This document shows positions 12,286 through 23,697 of a stretch of DNA of 64,000 bases, one piece after another. The stretch comes from Symsagittifera roscoffensis (taxonomy: Eukaryota; Xenacoelomorpha; Acoela; Convolutidae): assembly GCF_963678635.1 (NCBI RefSeq), contig NC_087065.1, positions 61,468,754 through 61,532,753 on the forward strand, read 5' to 3'. The notes beneath the pieces are model-generated. The model had not been told where the DNA came from and did not search any database. It worked only from the letters and a program-made list of their open reading frames with translations. Both the position numbers and the translations under genes were made by a program. Position 1 is the stretch's first letter. Each line of letters begins with the position of its first letter.

Positions 12286-13540
12286 ACACGCACTTTCCAG
12301 ACTTTTGTGACTTTATGTCCAGATTTACCAGACCAAATTTGCGACCCATTTTCAGTCTTTCGCGACCCACGTTCAGACTTTCACGAATTATGTCCAGTCT
12401 TTCCAGACTCAAGGTGTTAATCCGGATGAGGTGCGACCAACATCGCGACTCATATCCAGACTTTCTAGACTGAATATCCAGACTTTCCAGACTCAAACTC
12501 TTGGCGCGGCTATGCAATTAGGGTCTGGATCCGGATGCGGCGCGACTCGTATCCAGATTTTTTAGACTGACTGAATATCCAGACTTTCTATCCTGAATAT
12601 CCAGACTTTCCAGATTCAAACTCTCGGCGCGGCTTTGCAATTAGGGTCTGGATCCAGATGCGGCGCAACCCATGGCGGGACTTTATGTCCAGACGTTCAA
12701 GACTGAAACTCTCGGCGCGTCTATGCAATTTGGAGTAGCCAGACTTTCCAGACTTAGATTTTCGACTCGACTATGCAATTAAGGTCTCGATTCGGATGCG
12801 GTGCTACCCACGTCGCGACTCAAATCCAGACTGTCTACTCTGCATCGCCAGAAATTCCAGACTCAAACTTTCGGTGCGGCGGTGCCATTTGGGTCTGGAT
12901 TCGGATGCAAGGCGACTCACGTCGCGACCTATATCCAGACTTTCTAGACTGAGTAGCCAGACTTTCCAGACTTAGATTTTCGACTCGACTATGCAATTAA
13001 GGTCTCGATTCGGATGCGGTGCTACCCACGTCGCGACTCAAATCCAGACTGTCTACTCTGCATCGCCAGAAATTCCAGACTTAAACTTTCGGTGCGGCGG
13101 TGCAATTTGGGTCTGGATTCGGAAGCGGTGCGACCCACATCGCGACTCATATCCAGACTTTCTAGACTGTATATCCAGACTTTCCAAACTCAAACTCTCG
13201 GAGCGTCTATGCAATTAGGGTCTGGATCCGGATGCGGTGCGACCCACGTCGCGACTCAAATCCAGACATTCTAGACTGTGCATCCAGAGCTTCCAGACTC
13301 AAACTCTAGGCGTGATTGTACAGTTTGGGTCTGGATCCGGATGCGGCGCGACCCACATTGCGTTTTTTGCGACCCAAAGCGCGGTTATTGTGAAATACGG
13401 CGCGACTTCATGTCCAGACTTACCAGACTCAAACTTTCGGCGCGACTATGCAGTTTTGTCCTCGATCCAGATGATGCGCGACCCATGATGCGACTTTCGC
13501 GACCCACGGCGCGTTTTCATGTCCAGGTTTTCCAGACTCA
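12286..13540 (+). repeat. Second CpG-rich minisatellite, forward arm
   Basis: A complex array: short modules TCCAGACTTTCCAGACTCAA, CTCTCGGCGCGGCTATGCAA and TGGATCCGGATGCGG recur with the CGCGACCCA module. Higher-order copying is visible: about 150 bp starting at 12735 recur almost unchanged at 12953 (period 218 bp). No unit is a clean multiple over the whole length. Open frames across the array are products of repetition. Confidence 0.85.
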
Positions 13541-13559
13541 CTTATGTACATACCTTAGA

Positions 13560-14247
13560 GTTACCAGCAGGAAATTAGAGACCACGGCGATCCTGCATTT
13601 TCGTGATCCCTGCCACGAATTCTAAGATAAAAAATCCTTAAAAACTAGGCCTGGACACTTGCTAGGTACCGTTCCAGGCAACCCAGAAAATCAATTTTTT
13701 TAAACTTATTCATTTATTTGCCGCAAAAACATTTTCATGCTAAAACAAACATTTTTAGCTCAAAATTATACATGCAAGAGGTGATTTTTTGTGTATAAAG
13801 TTTGTTTTGTGTGGAGGACTGTTTAGTGTAAAGCCAAATAACCACTGTTTTGTGCGAGGCCATACTGGCTTTATTTGAGTCTACTTAAAAGTTGCCCTCA
13901 CTGTGGTATCTACTAAAGAAGTGCCACCCCGATATATAAAAGCAGTACATTAACGTTATGTGTAAGGTTCGAATTTTGCTGCTTTCTGATTGATCAAAAT
14001 TTTGGATAACTCAACCTACCTAACAGTTGCCCCCTTTCTTGAAATTGGGAGGGGGTATAAATGTAAAGACCATCTGGTTTTTGCATCCAAATGGTAAGAT
14101 AAGTCGGAAAATGACAGAAAACAATTCTAAAAACTTAAAACAGTTTTTTCTTGAGGTAAAAGCTATCTAGCTCTATAGACAAAATAAAAGTTTTGTTATC
14201 AAAAAGCTGTACAAAGATCAATCATTGTTTTTAATGATAATTTTTAA
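13560..14247. other. Intergenic, no recognisable feature
   Basis: No gene or matched repeat seen. Confidence 0.45.
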
Positions 14248-14430
14248 GGGTGTCGGACATCAAGCCGATGTGACTTCATGCCGAATCGTAAAACTAGAGA
14301 CTTCAAGCCGAATATTTTGTCGAAAAGTCATGAAATATGATCAATATAAAAAGTATTTTGAAGAATTTCTCAATTTCATGAGCTTTCTTTACAAGAATTT
14401 TGCTTTTCCATAGTTTTTGAGCCTCTTACT
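14248..14430 (+). mobile_element. Family D MITE, left-end fragment
   Basis: Begins GGGTGTCGGACATCAAGCCG, the terminal inverted repeat of family D, and continues with GACTTCAAGCCGAAT and the AT-rich family D interior. The right half is missing, so it is a truncated copy. Confidence 0.65.
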
Positions 14431-14669
14431 GATCTTAGGGAATATAAAAAAGTAGAACATACTTAAGACGGTTTTTCAACTAGCCAATCAATTTTCAAGA
14501 GTGTTTCAAAATTTTTTGTCGTATTTTTAAATCGATTTATAATTGTCGAACTAGACGAAATTATCAAATAATTGGAAAACTATTCATAATTGTTTCAAAT
14601 AAACAGCTAAGTTTTACTCAAACCAAAGCAAAATAAAAAAATTGCTACAGGAAAAAAGATGCCTTGTTA

Positions 14670-14798
14670 GAAATTGGTTAAAATGGGAATGGTTGCTTTT
14701 TTAACCAAACGAATCAGTCTGTGTTTCGAATCAGCGTTTTGTTCTCTCTATTTATACCTTGAAAGTGCAAAATTAAGAATATTGAGCGGAACAAGCAA
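14670..14798. repeat. Duplicated flank M, copy 1
   Basis: Matches 15846-15983 (shared ACGAATCAGTCTGTGTTTCG and GTTTTGTTCTCT blocks). Both copies are followed at the same point by a family A element, so the duplication followed that insertion. Confidence 0.6.
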
Positions 14799-15168
14799 CA
14801 AGACTACTCGAAGTCTTGTATGTTCCGACTGCCTTTTAAGGTCTACGGAGCAGTAATAAAAAGAAAAAAATCTTTGTAATAAAAAATTTCTTTTTAATTT
14901 GAGGTTTGTTGTGAAGATCAATCCCCACGCGCCATATAAAATACAAATTGATAGGTTTTGCTCCTATTAATAGCAATTTAGTATAGCAAGCTTTACAAAA
15001 AACAATCATAGAGGAAATATTTTTTCATATTTAACTCAGGACAACAATACCTTTTGAATGATTTTTAAAAAATTTTGTCAAAAATGTCTAGATAAAAAGT
15101 CGAAATAACTGAATAGAAAAAAACCCCGAGCCCAAATATTCCGTTACTTTCGTTAAAAGAGTCGGAAC
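14799..15168 (-). mobile_element. Family A element, copy 3, internally deleted
   Basis: Right end CAAGACTACTCG at 14799 and left end GTCGGAAC near 15168, reverse orientation. The interior with the CGCGATATATT palindrome is missing. The end hairpin has decayed. Confidence 0.6.
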
Positions 15169-15284
15169 AACATCTGTAGTTGTTCTATGGAGTTTGAATA
15201 CACCCGCGATTTGGTTTTTAAAACGCGAATTCCGCCATTTTCGTTGGAATCCGCCATGAAAATTTATTTTGTCTCAAAATAGAG

Positions 15285-15780
15285 TTAGATTGTTTTCACG
15301 TCTCAAAATGTTTAATCCAACACAATACTAAAAACGAAACCATGTTACAACGAAGTTGAAAAACAAAATACCTGCAAAAAAGCAAATGACGACGATTACT
15401 GAATTTCAAAACTTTTTGTGCAGTAAACGTTCTTAAAATACTATATAAACTGCCATAATTAGAGCCGCAAATTTGATTCATTAAGTCGTATATTCTTAAT
15501 ATTACCAATAATTAATAGTATGCATAAACTACTGTTCACGAAAAAATTATTTTTACCTGAAAATTCTAAATCTGTAATTACTAGTATGAACATTATTGTT
15601 TTAAATTATAAATTCAATAAAAATAGAAAAAAAATTTGTAAAGCATCTTAAGAATCATCATATAATTTAAATAGTTGTTGACTTCTTGCTTCTAGAGGAT
15701 ACTTTCTGTTATTGTTCTTTTTCACCTAAAATAACCAATAAATTTAAATGATTAATTTAATTGCAACACAAGATTTTTCG
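15285..15780. repeat. Dispersed repeat F, copy 1
   Basis: Matches 18300-18812 in order, including ACTGCCATAATTAGAGCCGC, ACCAATAATTAATAGTAT and ATAAACTACTG. No coding capacity. The second copy sits inside a family G element, so F may be part of that larger family. Confidence 0.65.
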
Positions 15781-15845
15781 AGGCTTATCCTTGCTTATAT
15801 TCCTAAACCATATGTTTTAACATCTGCTCAAAACTCGACCTTGTT

Positions 15846-15983
15846 AGAAATGAGTTAAATTGAAAATGAATGCTTTTTTAACCATACGAATCAGTCTGTG
15901 TTTCGAAGCAGTGTTTTGTTCTCTGTATTTATACTTTGAATACAACAAAATTGCAAAATTAAAAAATGGGCGGAATAAGCAAT
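15846..15983. repeat. Duplicated flank M, copy 2
   Basis: See the match with 14670-14798. Followed directly by a family A element. Confidence 0.6.
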
Positions 15984-16470
15984 AAAACTGCTCGTATCAA
16001 GGCGACGCCCTGAATGTTCCGACTGCCTTTTAAGGTCTATGGAGCAGTAATAACAAGAAAAATTGATTTTTTTTAATTGGAGGTTTGTTGTGAAAATCAG
16101 TCCCCACACGCCATTTAAAACATAAAGTGATAGATTTTGCTCCTACTAACAAACCAATAATGGCAAATAAGCTTACTTCAAACTGTTTAAAACGATTTCT
16201 AAGACGGATTAAAGCTCCGCTTTTGCGTTAATAGCGCGAAATGTATCGCGGTCTAATTGTCCCGAATTGGCCGAAATAGCATCATTTAAACCCCCAACAG
16301 TGATCACAGGTGAGATATCTGAATAATTTCAAGCTCAGAACAACAATACTTTTTGAATGATATTACAAAAATGCCGTCAAAATGGCTAGTTAAAAAGTCG
16401 AAATTTGTCTGAAGAAAAAAAACCACCCTGAGCTTAAATATTCCGTTACTTTCGTTACGAAAGTCGGAAC
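15984..16470 (-). mobile_element. Family A element, copy 4
   Basis: Reverse orientation; near-complete, with the right-end stretch CTGCTCGTATCAAGG, a central AATAGCGCGAAATGTATCGC block, and left end GTTACGAAAGTCGGAAC. The right-end hairpin has mutated (CAAGGCGACGCCCTG). Confidence 0.7.
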
Positions 16471-16479
16471 AAAAAGACC

Positions 16480-17230
16480 CGTTTTTGTAAAACTGTAACG
16501 TTTTTATCTCAATTGCAGTTTATGCGTTCCTTTGCATTTTTAAGGTAACACTTCATCACTCGTATTTATAACAAAGATTCGTTTGTGTGACAAAACGTTC
16601 TGTTTTAAATATTCGCTCAAACGTGTTTTATTTGAACAGACTGATGAAGTTTACCTATATTGCTATATGGAATGTCGTTGGTATCAGGCGTCATATTATA
16701 TGCACATTTTGTTCGGGATGGCTGAAACCAAGACGGAGCAGTAAGCAGAAATGTCTAAGAGCAGAATGAATCCAAGAGCAGAAAAATAGAAAAATATTTA
16801 TTCATATTGATTTATACGGGCTAATTCATAAAATGACTCTAAGAATTGTCAATATTACCAAGAAAATGAATAGATAAAGTTTGAATTGCATAATTTTATC
16901 AATTTTTTTGTGAACTTTTGTCAAAAAATTCGATTAAATTGCTCAAACTATGCTAAAAATTTTCGTTTTTTGGTCATACTGACAATTCTTATAGTTAATT
17001 TACCGATTAGCTTATAAAATCCTTAACTGTTTTTCTGCTTTTATACCAATTCTGTTCATAGACCAATCTGCTTAATAACTAGCGACCGACTGAAAGATTA
17101 AGCATACCAATATAAACACGCTTGCATAAGAAAATAAACAGTAGTTGTTAGAATTACAAATTGCACTTTGAGCCTTTCGTTAATGTATTAAATTTCACAT
17201 TTACTAGTTACAGAAAAAGAAAACCACAAA
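16480..17230. other. Intergenic, no recognisable feature
   Basis: AT-rich; no gene or repeat match seen. Confidence 0.45.
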
Positions 17231-17240
17231 ACTGAATTAT

Positions 17241-17654
17241 GGTGCGTATTCATAGGTTCCAAAATAAACAATCAGTCCCATAGGTTTCAAAATAAAAAAA
17301 GCAGTCGCATAACTTCCAAATCTTTTCAATTGGTCAAAAGACTAAATTAGCCGAGTCTCGGTTTAAGGTCGCCGGTGGGCGTGCTACGCGCGCGTCGCCG
17401 CTTCGCGGCGATAACCAGCTCCAAATTTCGCATAGAGTCCTACCCTTTGGTGGCAAGCTCGCAACACATTGGCGCGGCTGCGGCCGTCACTATTCTGCAG
17501 CTTGAGTTTATGCCGGTTGAACAGTAAACAATCAATTCATAAATTGGTTGGCTCAAAATTCAACCAATCAGATTCAAGAAGATAAATTTTGGAACTTATG
17601 CGACAGATTTTTTATTTTGGAACCTATGAATATTGGAACTTATGGGAATTCACC
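17241..17654 (+). mobile_element. Family B MITE, intact 414-bp copy
   Basis: Left end GGTGCGTATTCATAGGTTCC; the right end is its imperfect inverse, ending GGAATTCACC. Both ends continue with mirrored CCAAAATAAA blocks. The centre is GC-rich with the hairpin TCGCCGCTTCGCGGCGA. The flanks are an exact 8-bp duplication, TGAATTAT at 17233-17240 and 17655-17662. No coding capacity. An 8-bp duplication fits hAT, P or Merlin-type transposases; I cannot choose among them. Confidence 0.85.
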
Positions 17655-17697
17655 TGAATTATGTTCCGGACCAGGCCCAAGAAATTCTGCTACTATA

Positions 17698-17745
17698 TAG
17701 GGTGCGTATTCTTAGCTCTCAAAATGAAAAATCAGTCCAAGTCAC
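17698..17745 (+). mobile_element. Family B end fragment
   Basis: GGGTGCGTATTCTTAGCTCT followed by CAAAATGAAAAATCAGTCC repeats the left end of family B; the remainder is absent. Confidence 0.5.
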
Positions 17746-17819
17746 CATAATCATTAAGACTGGGGTATTTTTATTTATTCCGCCCAAGTTTCATAATTTT
17801 GCGATGTTGCAATTTTCAA

Positions 17820-18230
17820 TGAATAAATTGGAACTAGTTCAAAACACGCGTTTTATATATCTAAATGTATTTCTTGATAATTATCACTGTAAAACATTTA
17901 AAACTAACCAATCATGATCCAATACTAAAACTTATGATAATTCCTAAGGCTGAAACAATTTTTATTTTCATCCAGAGAAATATAATTTAACTCAGAAAGC
18001 AGTTGTTCTTCCTCTCCTCTAACTTCGCAAAAATACCAGTATATACTAAATCTATTGAGACTAGGAAATATAAGAGTAAGATTACGATCGGTATTAGACT
18101 AAAAAGTTGCACGAATCTATCTGGCCGAAAATTAGATGGCGTGACGATTAGACGGTCTACTCTATCCGAAACTGCTCGATGAAAAGGCTAACCAGTACCT
18201 AAACTCATCTTGTGCAACCAAACGAGTCTC
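17820..18230. repeat. Family G terminal block, possible long terminal repeat
   Basis: Matches 1690-2110, and its parts match 20600-20780 in the same orientation 2.8 kb away. Shared strings include TTTTATATATCTAA, TTGATAATTAT, ACTAACCAATCA and AGTTGCACGAATCTATC. Two direct copies around a non-coding interior suggest long terminal repeats of a non-autonomous retroelement. I could not define TG..CA ends. Confidence 0.45.
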
Positions 18231-18299
18231 AAGCAGACCTATACTAACTTAGACTTAGAGAAACCTAGATTTAGAAGAAAAAAGTCAAAACAAAGTCAA

Positions 18300-18812
18300 A
18301 TCAAATCGAAAATAGAGTTAAATTATTTCCACGTCTCAATAAACCTAATCAAGCTAAGTCAATACTAAAGACGAAACCAGGTCACAACGAAGACAAAAAA
18401 CCAAATACCCCCAAAAAAGCAGACGACGATTACGAAAACTCAAAACTCTTTGTGCAGTAAGCTTTTTTAAAATACTATATTAACTGCCATAATTAGAGCC
18501 GCAAATTTGATTCATTAAGCCATATATTTATGATACTACCAATAATTAATAGTATACATAAACTACTGCCCACAAAAAAAATATTTTTACCTCAAAATTC
18601 TAAATATGCAATTACTACTATGAACATTATTGTTTTAAATTATAAATTCAATAAAAAAATAGAAGAAAAAAAGTTCGTACAACATCTCAAGAATCGTTAT
18701 ATAATTTAAATAATTGATGACTTTTTGCTTCTAGAGGATAATTTCTGTTATTGTTCTTCTTCACCTAAGACAATCAAGAAGTTTAAATGATTAATTTAAT
18801 TGCAACACAAGA
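18300..18812. repeat. Dispersed repeat F, copy 2
   Basis: Matches 15285-15780 throughout, with scattered substitutions. It lies between the two family G blocks at 17820-18230 and 19345-20780. Confidence 0.65.
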
Positions 18813-19344
18813 TCATCAAGACCTTTATTGGATCTTTAAATATTCTTCAACCATTAAATCTATTCAAATTTTTTTTTTTGATAAAACTTATCCTTGCTTT
18901 TATTTCCCAAGCCCTAATTTGATTTATTCAATCAGATCATCAAAGCTTCTCTTGGATCTTTGAACTATAACCTTAAATCTTTATTTCAAAAGCTTTTTTC
19001 AAATCCAGAATATCGAGGCTTTTCTTGGATATCTTAAAACCCAAGCCAACCTCTTAATCTTAAGTGTCTTAAGTGTATACTCTCCAATTTTACACAAACG
19101 ACCCAGGACTAGGTTAAACTTTTCTCAAAACTCACCATTTTTAACTTGTGTGTCTCTCCAACTTTTTCTAGATTTCACCAATAACCTCTAAGAATCAAAA
19201 AGCAAAAAAAAATCAGATTTTAGTCAAGCTCTTCAGTGAATATTGCAAACTATTCTCAATTGTCAATTATGAAGTGAAGTCTATAATTTAGCGGTAAATT
19301 GCTAAAATTTATTCAGTAAAACTCCTATACAATGTAATAAAATA
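18813..19344. other. AT-rich sequence between repeats F and G
   Basis: Several short CAAAGCTTCTCTTGGATCTT-like repeats occur (around 18820, 18945, 19010). No gene seen. Confidence 0.4.
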
Positions 19345-20780
19345 ATAAATGTGTAATAAATTAAGATAAGAACTAACCTTTTTTGTGCGCTTCAATTTAT
19401 AAACTCGCCAATTCGCCACATGACTTGCTCTCATTTCACGCATTTTTTTCCACGCTTTTGTATAACTTTTCACTACAATTTTTATGAATCAATCAGTTTC
19501 TAGAGTTTGACAAACCAGTTGATAATAAGCTTAACTCGCGTTCACACGTTTCAGACTTTTCCTAAATTCGCTTAGAAGAAAGAATTAAAAGTAAGCTTAA
19601 ATAAACCAATGCAGCTTACTGATAGCACCGCACTAATAACAAGGACAAGAAAGTCCTAAGAAACTCAAACCAGTTTAAACTGGATTAAAATGGATAAAAT
19701 AATATTATGAAACTCAAATCAAAATTTTATTAAGAACACACAAAACCCCAATACACTACAAAATAACACAAACTAGAAACTAAATATTCTCAAGAAAAGG
19801 ACACAACCAAAAGGACAATAGAAAAATCACCTGATATAAAAGAATGAAAAAGTTACTCACAATTGAAGACTATACTCAAACAGACGCTCAAAAACTCACC
19901 AGTGATAGACGTCCTGAGCATGCTTTTTAGTCGGCCCCACTCACCGCGCTACAAGCACACTTAAGACACATCCCACTCTTTTTTTGCCAAGAGTAGCTCT
20001 AGTGTGAGCAACTCTTACAAACAACTGAATTAATTAAACGCTTTTGCGAAAATAAATAGCGAAGACCGTAACTAAAACGGAAACTACTAAGAGGTGCAGA
20101 CATATATAATGTAACAGTTTTAACGGAGCAAAAGAAACGAGCAGTAAAAGAGATGAAACTCGACGACATTCCAACTCTGAAAAGGCAAACCTATTGGTTT
20201 TGCTTGCCACAGTCTCAACACTCGCAGGATATAAAGTATGTAGCGAATAGTGCCGCAAGGGTATCGCTTGACCAACAAAAATGGCCATTTCCATATTGAA
20301 TTCAAAATAAGGATCTTATTCACTTGGCTCTTCACTCAAAGAAGTCGAATAGTCGAGAATACACAGAGTCTCGCTCTACTTTATGAAATCAACACATCAT
20401 TAATACGAATCTGCAACCTCGATAAGATCTTTTGAGTATCTACAAATCTCTTCAATATCTATCTCTCTCTCTCTAAAAGAATTTCAATGACACGAGCAAC
20501 TGCCAATCTCCTCAATAAGTCTTCTCAAAGAGACTAGAATACACTCCATTCATCCTTTCACAGAAAAACTTTGATTTAAAAACTACTAAGCTCGGATGGG
20601 TGGAACCAGTTCAAAACGAGAATTTTATATATCTAATTGTATTCCTTGATAATTATTACTGTAAAGTATTTAGGACTAACCAATCAGGATCCATAAACTA
20701 AAACTTAGCGTGACGATCAGACAGTATACGTACCCTTACCGAAATACTCTAAGAGAAGGCCACTTCGGATTGAAACTCAA
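19345..20780. repeat. Dispersed repeat family G, copy 2
   Basis: Follows the order of 430-2110, including CTAACCTTTT, AACCAATGCAGCTTACT, the GACGTCCTGAGCATGCT block and GGATGGGTGGAAC, then a deleted version of the terminal block. No open frame of interest. Confidence 0.6.
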
Positions 20781-20789
20781 AATGCTGAG

Positions 20790-21880
20790 AACAATATACT
20801 GATAGCACTGGTTGATTTGGTTAACACAGTTGCGATCATTTTTTAAGACGTTTTCTAACAAAGCCAAATTTTGAGCAAATATTTGGCATTTTTTCCTGCA
20901 GCTATGTTCTGTTTTTTTTCTGGTCCGGTAAAAACTCTGCAAATTGTTTTATCGAAGATTAATAGTTTTCAAAATAACTTTTGCCTAATTTGGCTTGTTT
21001 TTATGTCGACTTAAAATTGTGAACAAAAAATTATGAAATAATGCTGAAACTTGATGGGTCAAAACCCGCCAATCAGCTTGAGGCAAATTAGTTTCAGTTC
21101 AAGATGTTGAAATATTGATTTCTAGGAGGAAAAAATAAAAAGACCCCAAGAATGAATGTTCTAATTACCCTTGAAGGTCAATGGACTAGTGTTTACTTTT
21201 AAAGGGATCTTGTAAACTATGTACCCCCTCTAATTAGATTTTCAAAAATTCAATTTTGGCTACCACATTTTCAATATAGTGTAAAATGGTTTTTAGATAA
21301 TACCGTGCTTATTTACATTTTCCGGACGAAACGCACAAAACCTGAATTTTAAAACTTTAATTATTTTGAATTTTGTTAGCAATTCCCCCTTTTGAACCCT
21401 GTTAACTATTCCCCTATGCATGTTTTTTTGACAACCCTTTCTGTATAAAACATGCACTTCAAAAATGTCAACATTCAATTGGGTTTTCGATTTCGCTTAA
21501 AATAAGTTTTCATAATTACAAAAAAAGTTAATAATCCCATTGCAAATCAAAATAATAACCACAATTGATTTATAAAACGTTAATCCGAATGTTATCAAAC
21601 AATTTTGAAATGCATAAATTATACAATTGCCTCAGGTGATAATTGCAGTATTAAGAAAAAGCTGATTTGCAGTTAAAGAAAAGCTCGAACGACAGTTAGT
21701 TGTAGTCGATAAACAAATTCTGGAAATGATAACAATAGTTACGTCTAATTTCTCATATTTGCAATTTTGCATCGACCTCTTAGTTCATTTTTTGGTCACG
21801 TCTAATTTGTTTGTCGTGTAATTACCTGGGCCCCGTATAATACATACATTAAGAATTGTATTTGGAACAATTCCCAAGAG
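20790..21880. other. Intergenic, no recognisable feature
   Basis: No gene seen. A short telomere-like stretch (GGTTAGGGTTTGGGTTAGG) follows at 21888-21906, too short to mean more. Confidence 0.45.
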
Positions 21881-21954
21881 TGATTACGGTTAGGGTTTGG
21901 GTTAGGAAAACATCTCCGCTTACGCGTTAATAGTACCAAATTGGCAATATCTAA

Positions 21955-22120
21955 ACCGGTGTCCGGTCAATAAGACGACAGCTTTTGGGACGACAACCGC
22001 TTTTGGTGGGACTTCAACACTATGCGGAATTGTGTTTCTGAGAAACTTTAACCTCTTAAATTTGAACTGCTCATTTCACATGTAGTAAAAGCTTATTTGT
22101 CGTCTTAATGTCTTGTCATT
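21955..22120. repeat. Dispersed repeat E, copy 1
   Basis: Shares AATAAGACGACAGCT, GACGACAA, ATTGTxTTTCTGAGAAA and CGTCTTAATGTCT with 24945-25095. The block begins and ends with AAGACG-type motifs in inverted orientation, suggesting a small inverted-repeat element. Confidence 0.55.
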
Positions 22121-22139
22121 TTAATAGCCCCTGTCGTTT

Positions 22140-22350
22140 ATTTACCTAGCTTTCTTTAAACCCCCATAACTTAATCAAAAAATTATCGCATCTTTTTGAA
22201 ACATCTTTTTGAACTTAAGTTCAGTACAACGACACCTTTCGTCTGGTATTAAAAAATTGTCAAAAATTAATAGTTAAAAAGTCATAATTTAAAAACTCGA
22301 AAAAGTCGAGAAAAAAACCTCCCCGAGCTCAACTATTCCATCTTTGAAAG
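22140..22350 (-). mobile_element. Family A fragment
   Basis: Decayed left-half sequence in reverse orientation: AAACCCCCATAACTT, a GTTCAGTACAACGACACCTTTCG block and a terminal CTTTGAAAGTCC remnant. Confidence 0.45.
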
Positions 22351-22354
22351 TCCC

Positions 22355-22453
22355 ATACTATTTCAATTGGCCATAACCGTTGATGGGCGATAACCGGCTT
22401 GCCAACAGACTCTGTTGACAAGCTCACAGCGCGTTGACGCGACTGCGGCGGTC
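22355..22453 (+). mobile_element. Family B copy split by a family D insertion, left part
   Basis: Contains GATAACCGGCTTGCC and GCGTTGACGCGACTGCGGC, the family B centre. It resumes at 22928 after the D element. Confidence 0.65.
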
Positions 22454-22461
22454 TTTATCCT

Positions 22462-22918
22462 GGGTCTAGGACAACAAGCCGACGGGACTTCAAGCCGAAG
22501 GGACTTCAAGCCGAAATTAAAACTTTACAAGCACCCCAAAACGCTATTTTATCATCTGCAAAATGTTGCTTTTCTAAAATTTTGGCAAGTTTAGTCCATA
22601 GTAAGCGTTATTCATGACAATGCACCACTTGTGATTCGCATCCGTTAATAACATCTGCCGGTTTTTGAAATGCATAAATTATAAACATGAAAAATGCCTT
22701 CAACCATGTTTTACTTTTCAACTTTCCGGGACATCATTTGGAGGCTTAAATTATATGCAAACGCCAATAACTAGTGAAGAAAGATAATGAAATTCAGAAA
22801 TTGTTCAAAAAAGTTTTCAAATTGTTCATATTTCACGACTTTATAAGGAATTATTCGGCTTGAAGTCCCTAATTTTACAATTCGGCTTGAAGTCCCGTCG
22901 GCTTGATGTCCGGCACCC
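22462..22918. mobile_element. Family D MITE inserted in family B
   Basis: The right end reads inward as GGGTGCCGGACATCAAGCCG; the left end is GGGTCTAGGACAACAAGCCG. Behind each end come repeated GACTTCAAGCCGAA modules. The flanks TTTATCCT at 22454-22461 and 22920-22927 are an 8-bp target duplication (9 bp if the adjacent C is counted). No coding capacity. Confidence 0.8.
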
Positions 22919-22927
22919 CTTTATCCT

Positions 22928-23065
22928 GCCGTTTGATTTCATGCGGCTTGAACAATAAACAATTAATACATCTACTTGTTGTTGGCTCATATTTCAGCCA
23001 ATCAGAATTCAAAAATGAAAAAGTTTTGGGACTTAAACGATCAATTTTTTAGTTCGGGTCCTATG
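22928..23065 (+). mobile_element. Family B copy split by family D, right part
   Basis: Continues the family B order: GAACAATAAACAATTAATAC, GCCAATCAGAATTCAAAAA, TTTTGGGACTTA. The far end has decayed. Confidence 0.6.
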
Positions 23066-23276
23066 AAACGAGGGACCTTAAGTAGATCAAATGGGTCTTT
23101 TCATTATCCCCTCTCAGGGTGTTTAGTAAAAAAAGGCTAACCGTAAAAAAATATTTCAAGGGTTATGCATATGTAGTTTTGTACCTAGTGAACCTAGTTG
23201 ACCTAGTCCACCCCAGCGCTTAAATTAAATTAAATTTGCTAAGCGCTGCATGTAAAAATTCCCAACTTAGAAACAT

Positions 23277-23322
23277 GTTAACATCCTCCCCCCTAAACGT
23301 GGTTAGGGGGGAGGATGTTAAC
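23277..23322. repeat. Perfect 20-bp hairpin with GTTAACATCCTCC arms
   Basis: Arms at 23277-23296 and 23303-23322 pair perfectly around a 6-base loop. A looser copy of the same motif, GAGGAGGAGGATGTTAACTT, lies near 29880-29902, and GGGGGGATGTTAA lies near 31700. Confidence 0.65.
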
Positions 23323-23474
23323 TTGGTCCCCTTCTTTTTGCGAAAGGGGGGAAATAGTTAACGATATCCGAACAAATTCTGCTTTGAAGAAAAAATTGCT
23401 TGTTTGCGCTATGAAATATTTTCAGTTATTCTGCATTAATTACAAAAAAACTCACTATCGCTTTTCGAGATACT

Positions 23475-23685
23475 GGATCTACTTAACAATCCCCCCCCTA
23501 TTGTACCTACTAAAGAATCTCCCCACCCCCCCCCCCCCCCCCCCTTTCAAGAAGGGGGGGGGAGATTGTTAAGTTGATCCCTGGGGACCTACTTAACAAT
23601 CCCCCCCTATTGTACCTACTAAAGAATCTCCCCCCCCCCCTTTCTTGAAAGGAGGGGGGGGGGTGGGAGATTGTTAAGTAGATCC
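23475..23685. mobile_element. Family I C-rich MITE with 8-bp target duplication
   Basis: Both ends carry GGATCTACTTAACAATC in inverted orientation (the right end reads ATTGTTAAGTAGATCC). The interior is two hairpin-forming units rich in long C and G runs, with the sequence TTGTACCTACTAAAGAATCT repeated. GAGATACT at 23467-23474 and 23686-23693 is an exact 8-bp duplication. Confidence 0.8.
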
Positions 23686-23697
23686 GAGATACTTATT

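Noticed and set aside
12107-13625. Overlapping open frames rich in R, D, S and C
   Set aside because: Products of the second minisatellite; open in several overlapping frames at once.
21886-21907. Telomere-like GGTTAGGGTTTGGGTTAGG
   Set aside because: Only about three irregular units; chance or an old remnant. A single TTAGGG near 7913 is equally uninformative.
23315-23572. 85-codon open frame ending in a proline run
   Set aside because: It runs through family I C-runs and has no family resemblance.
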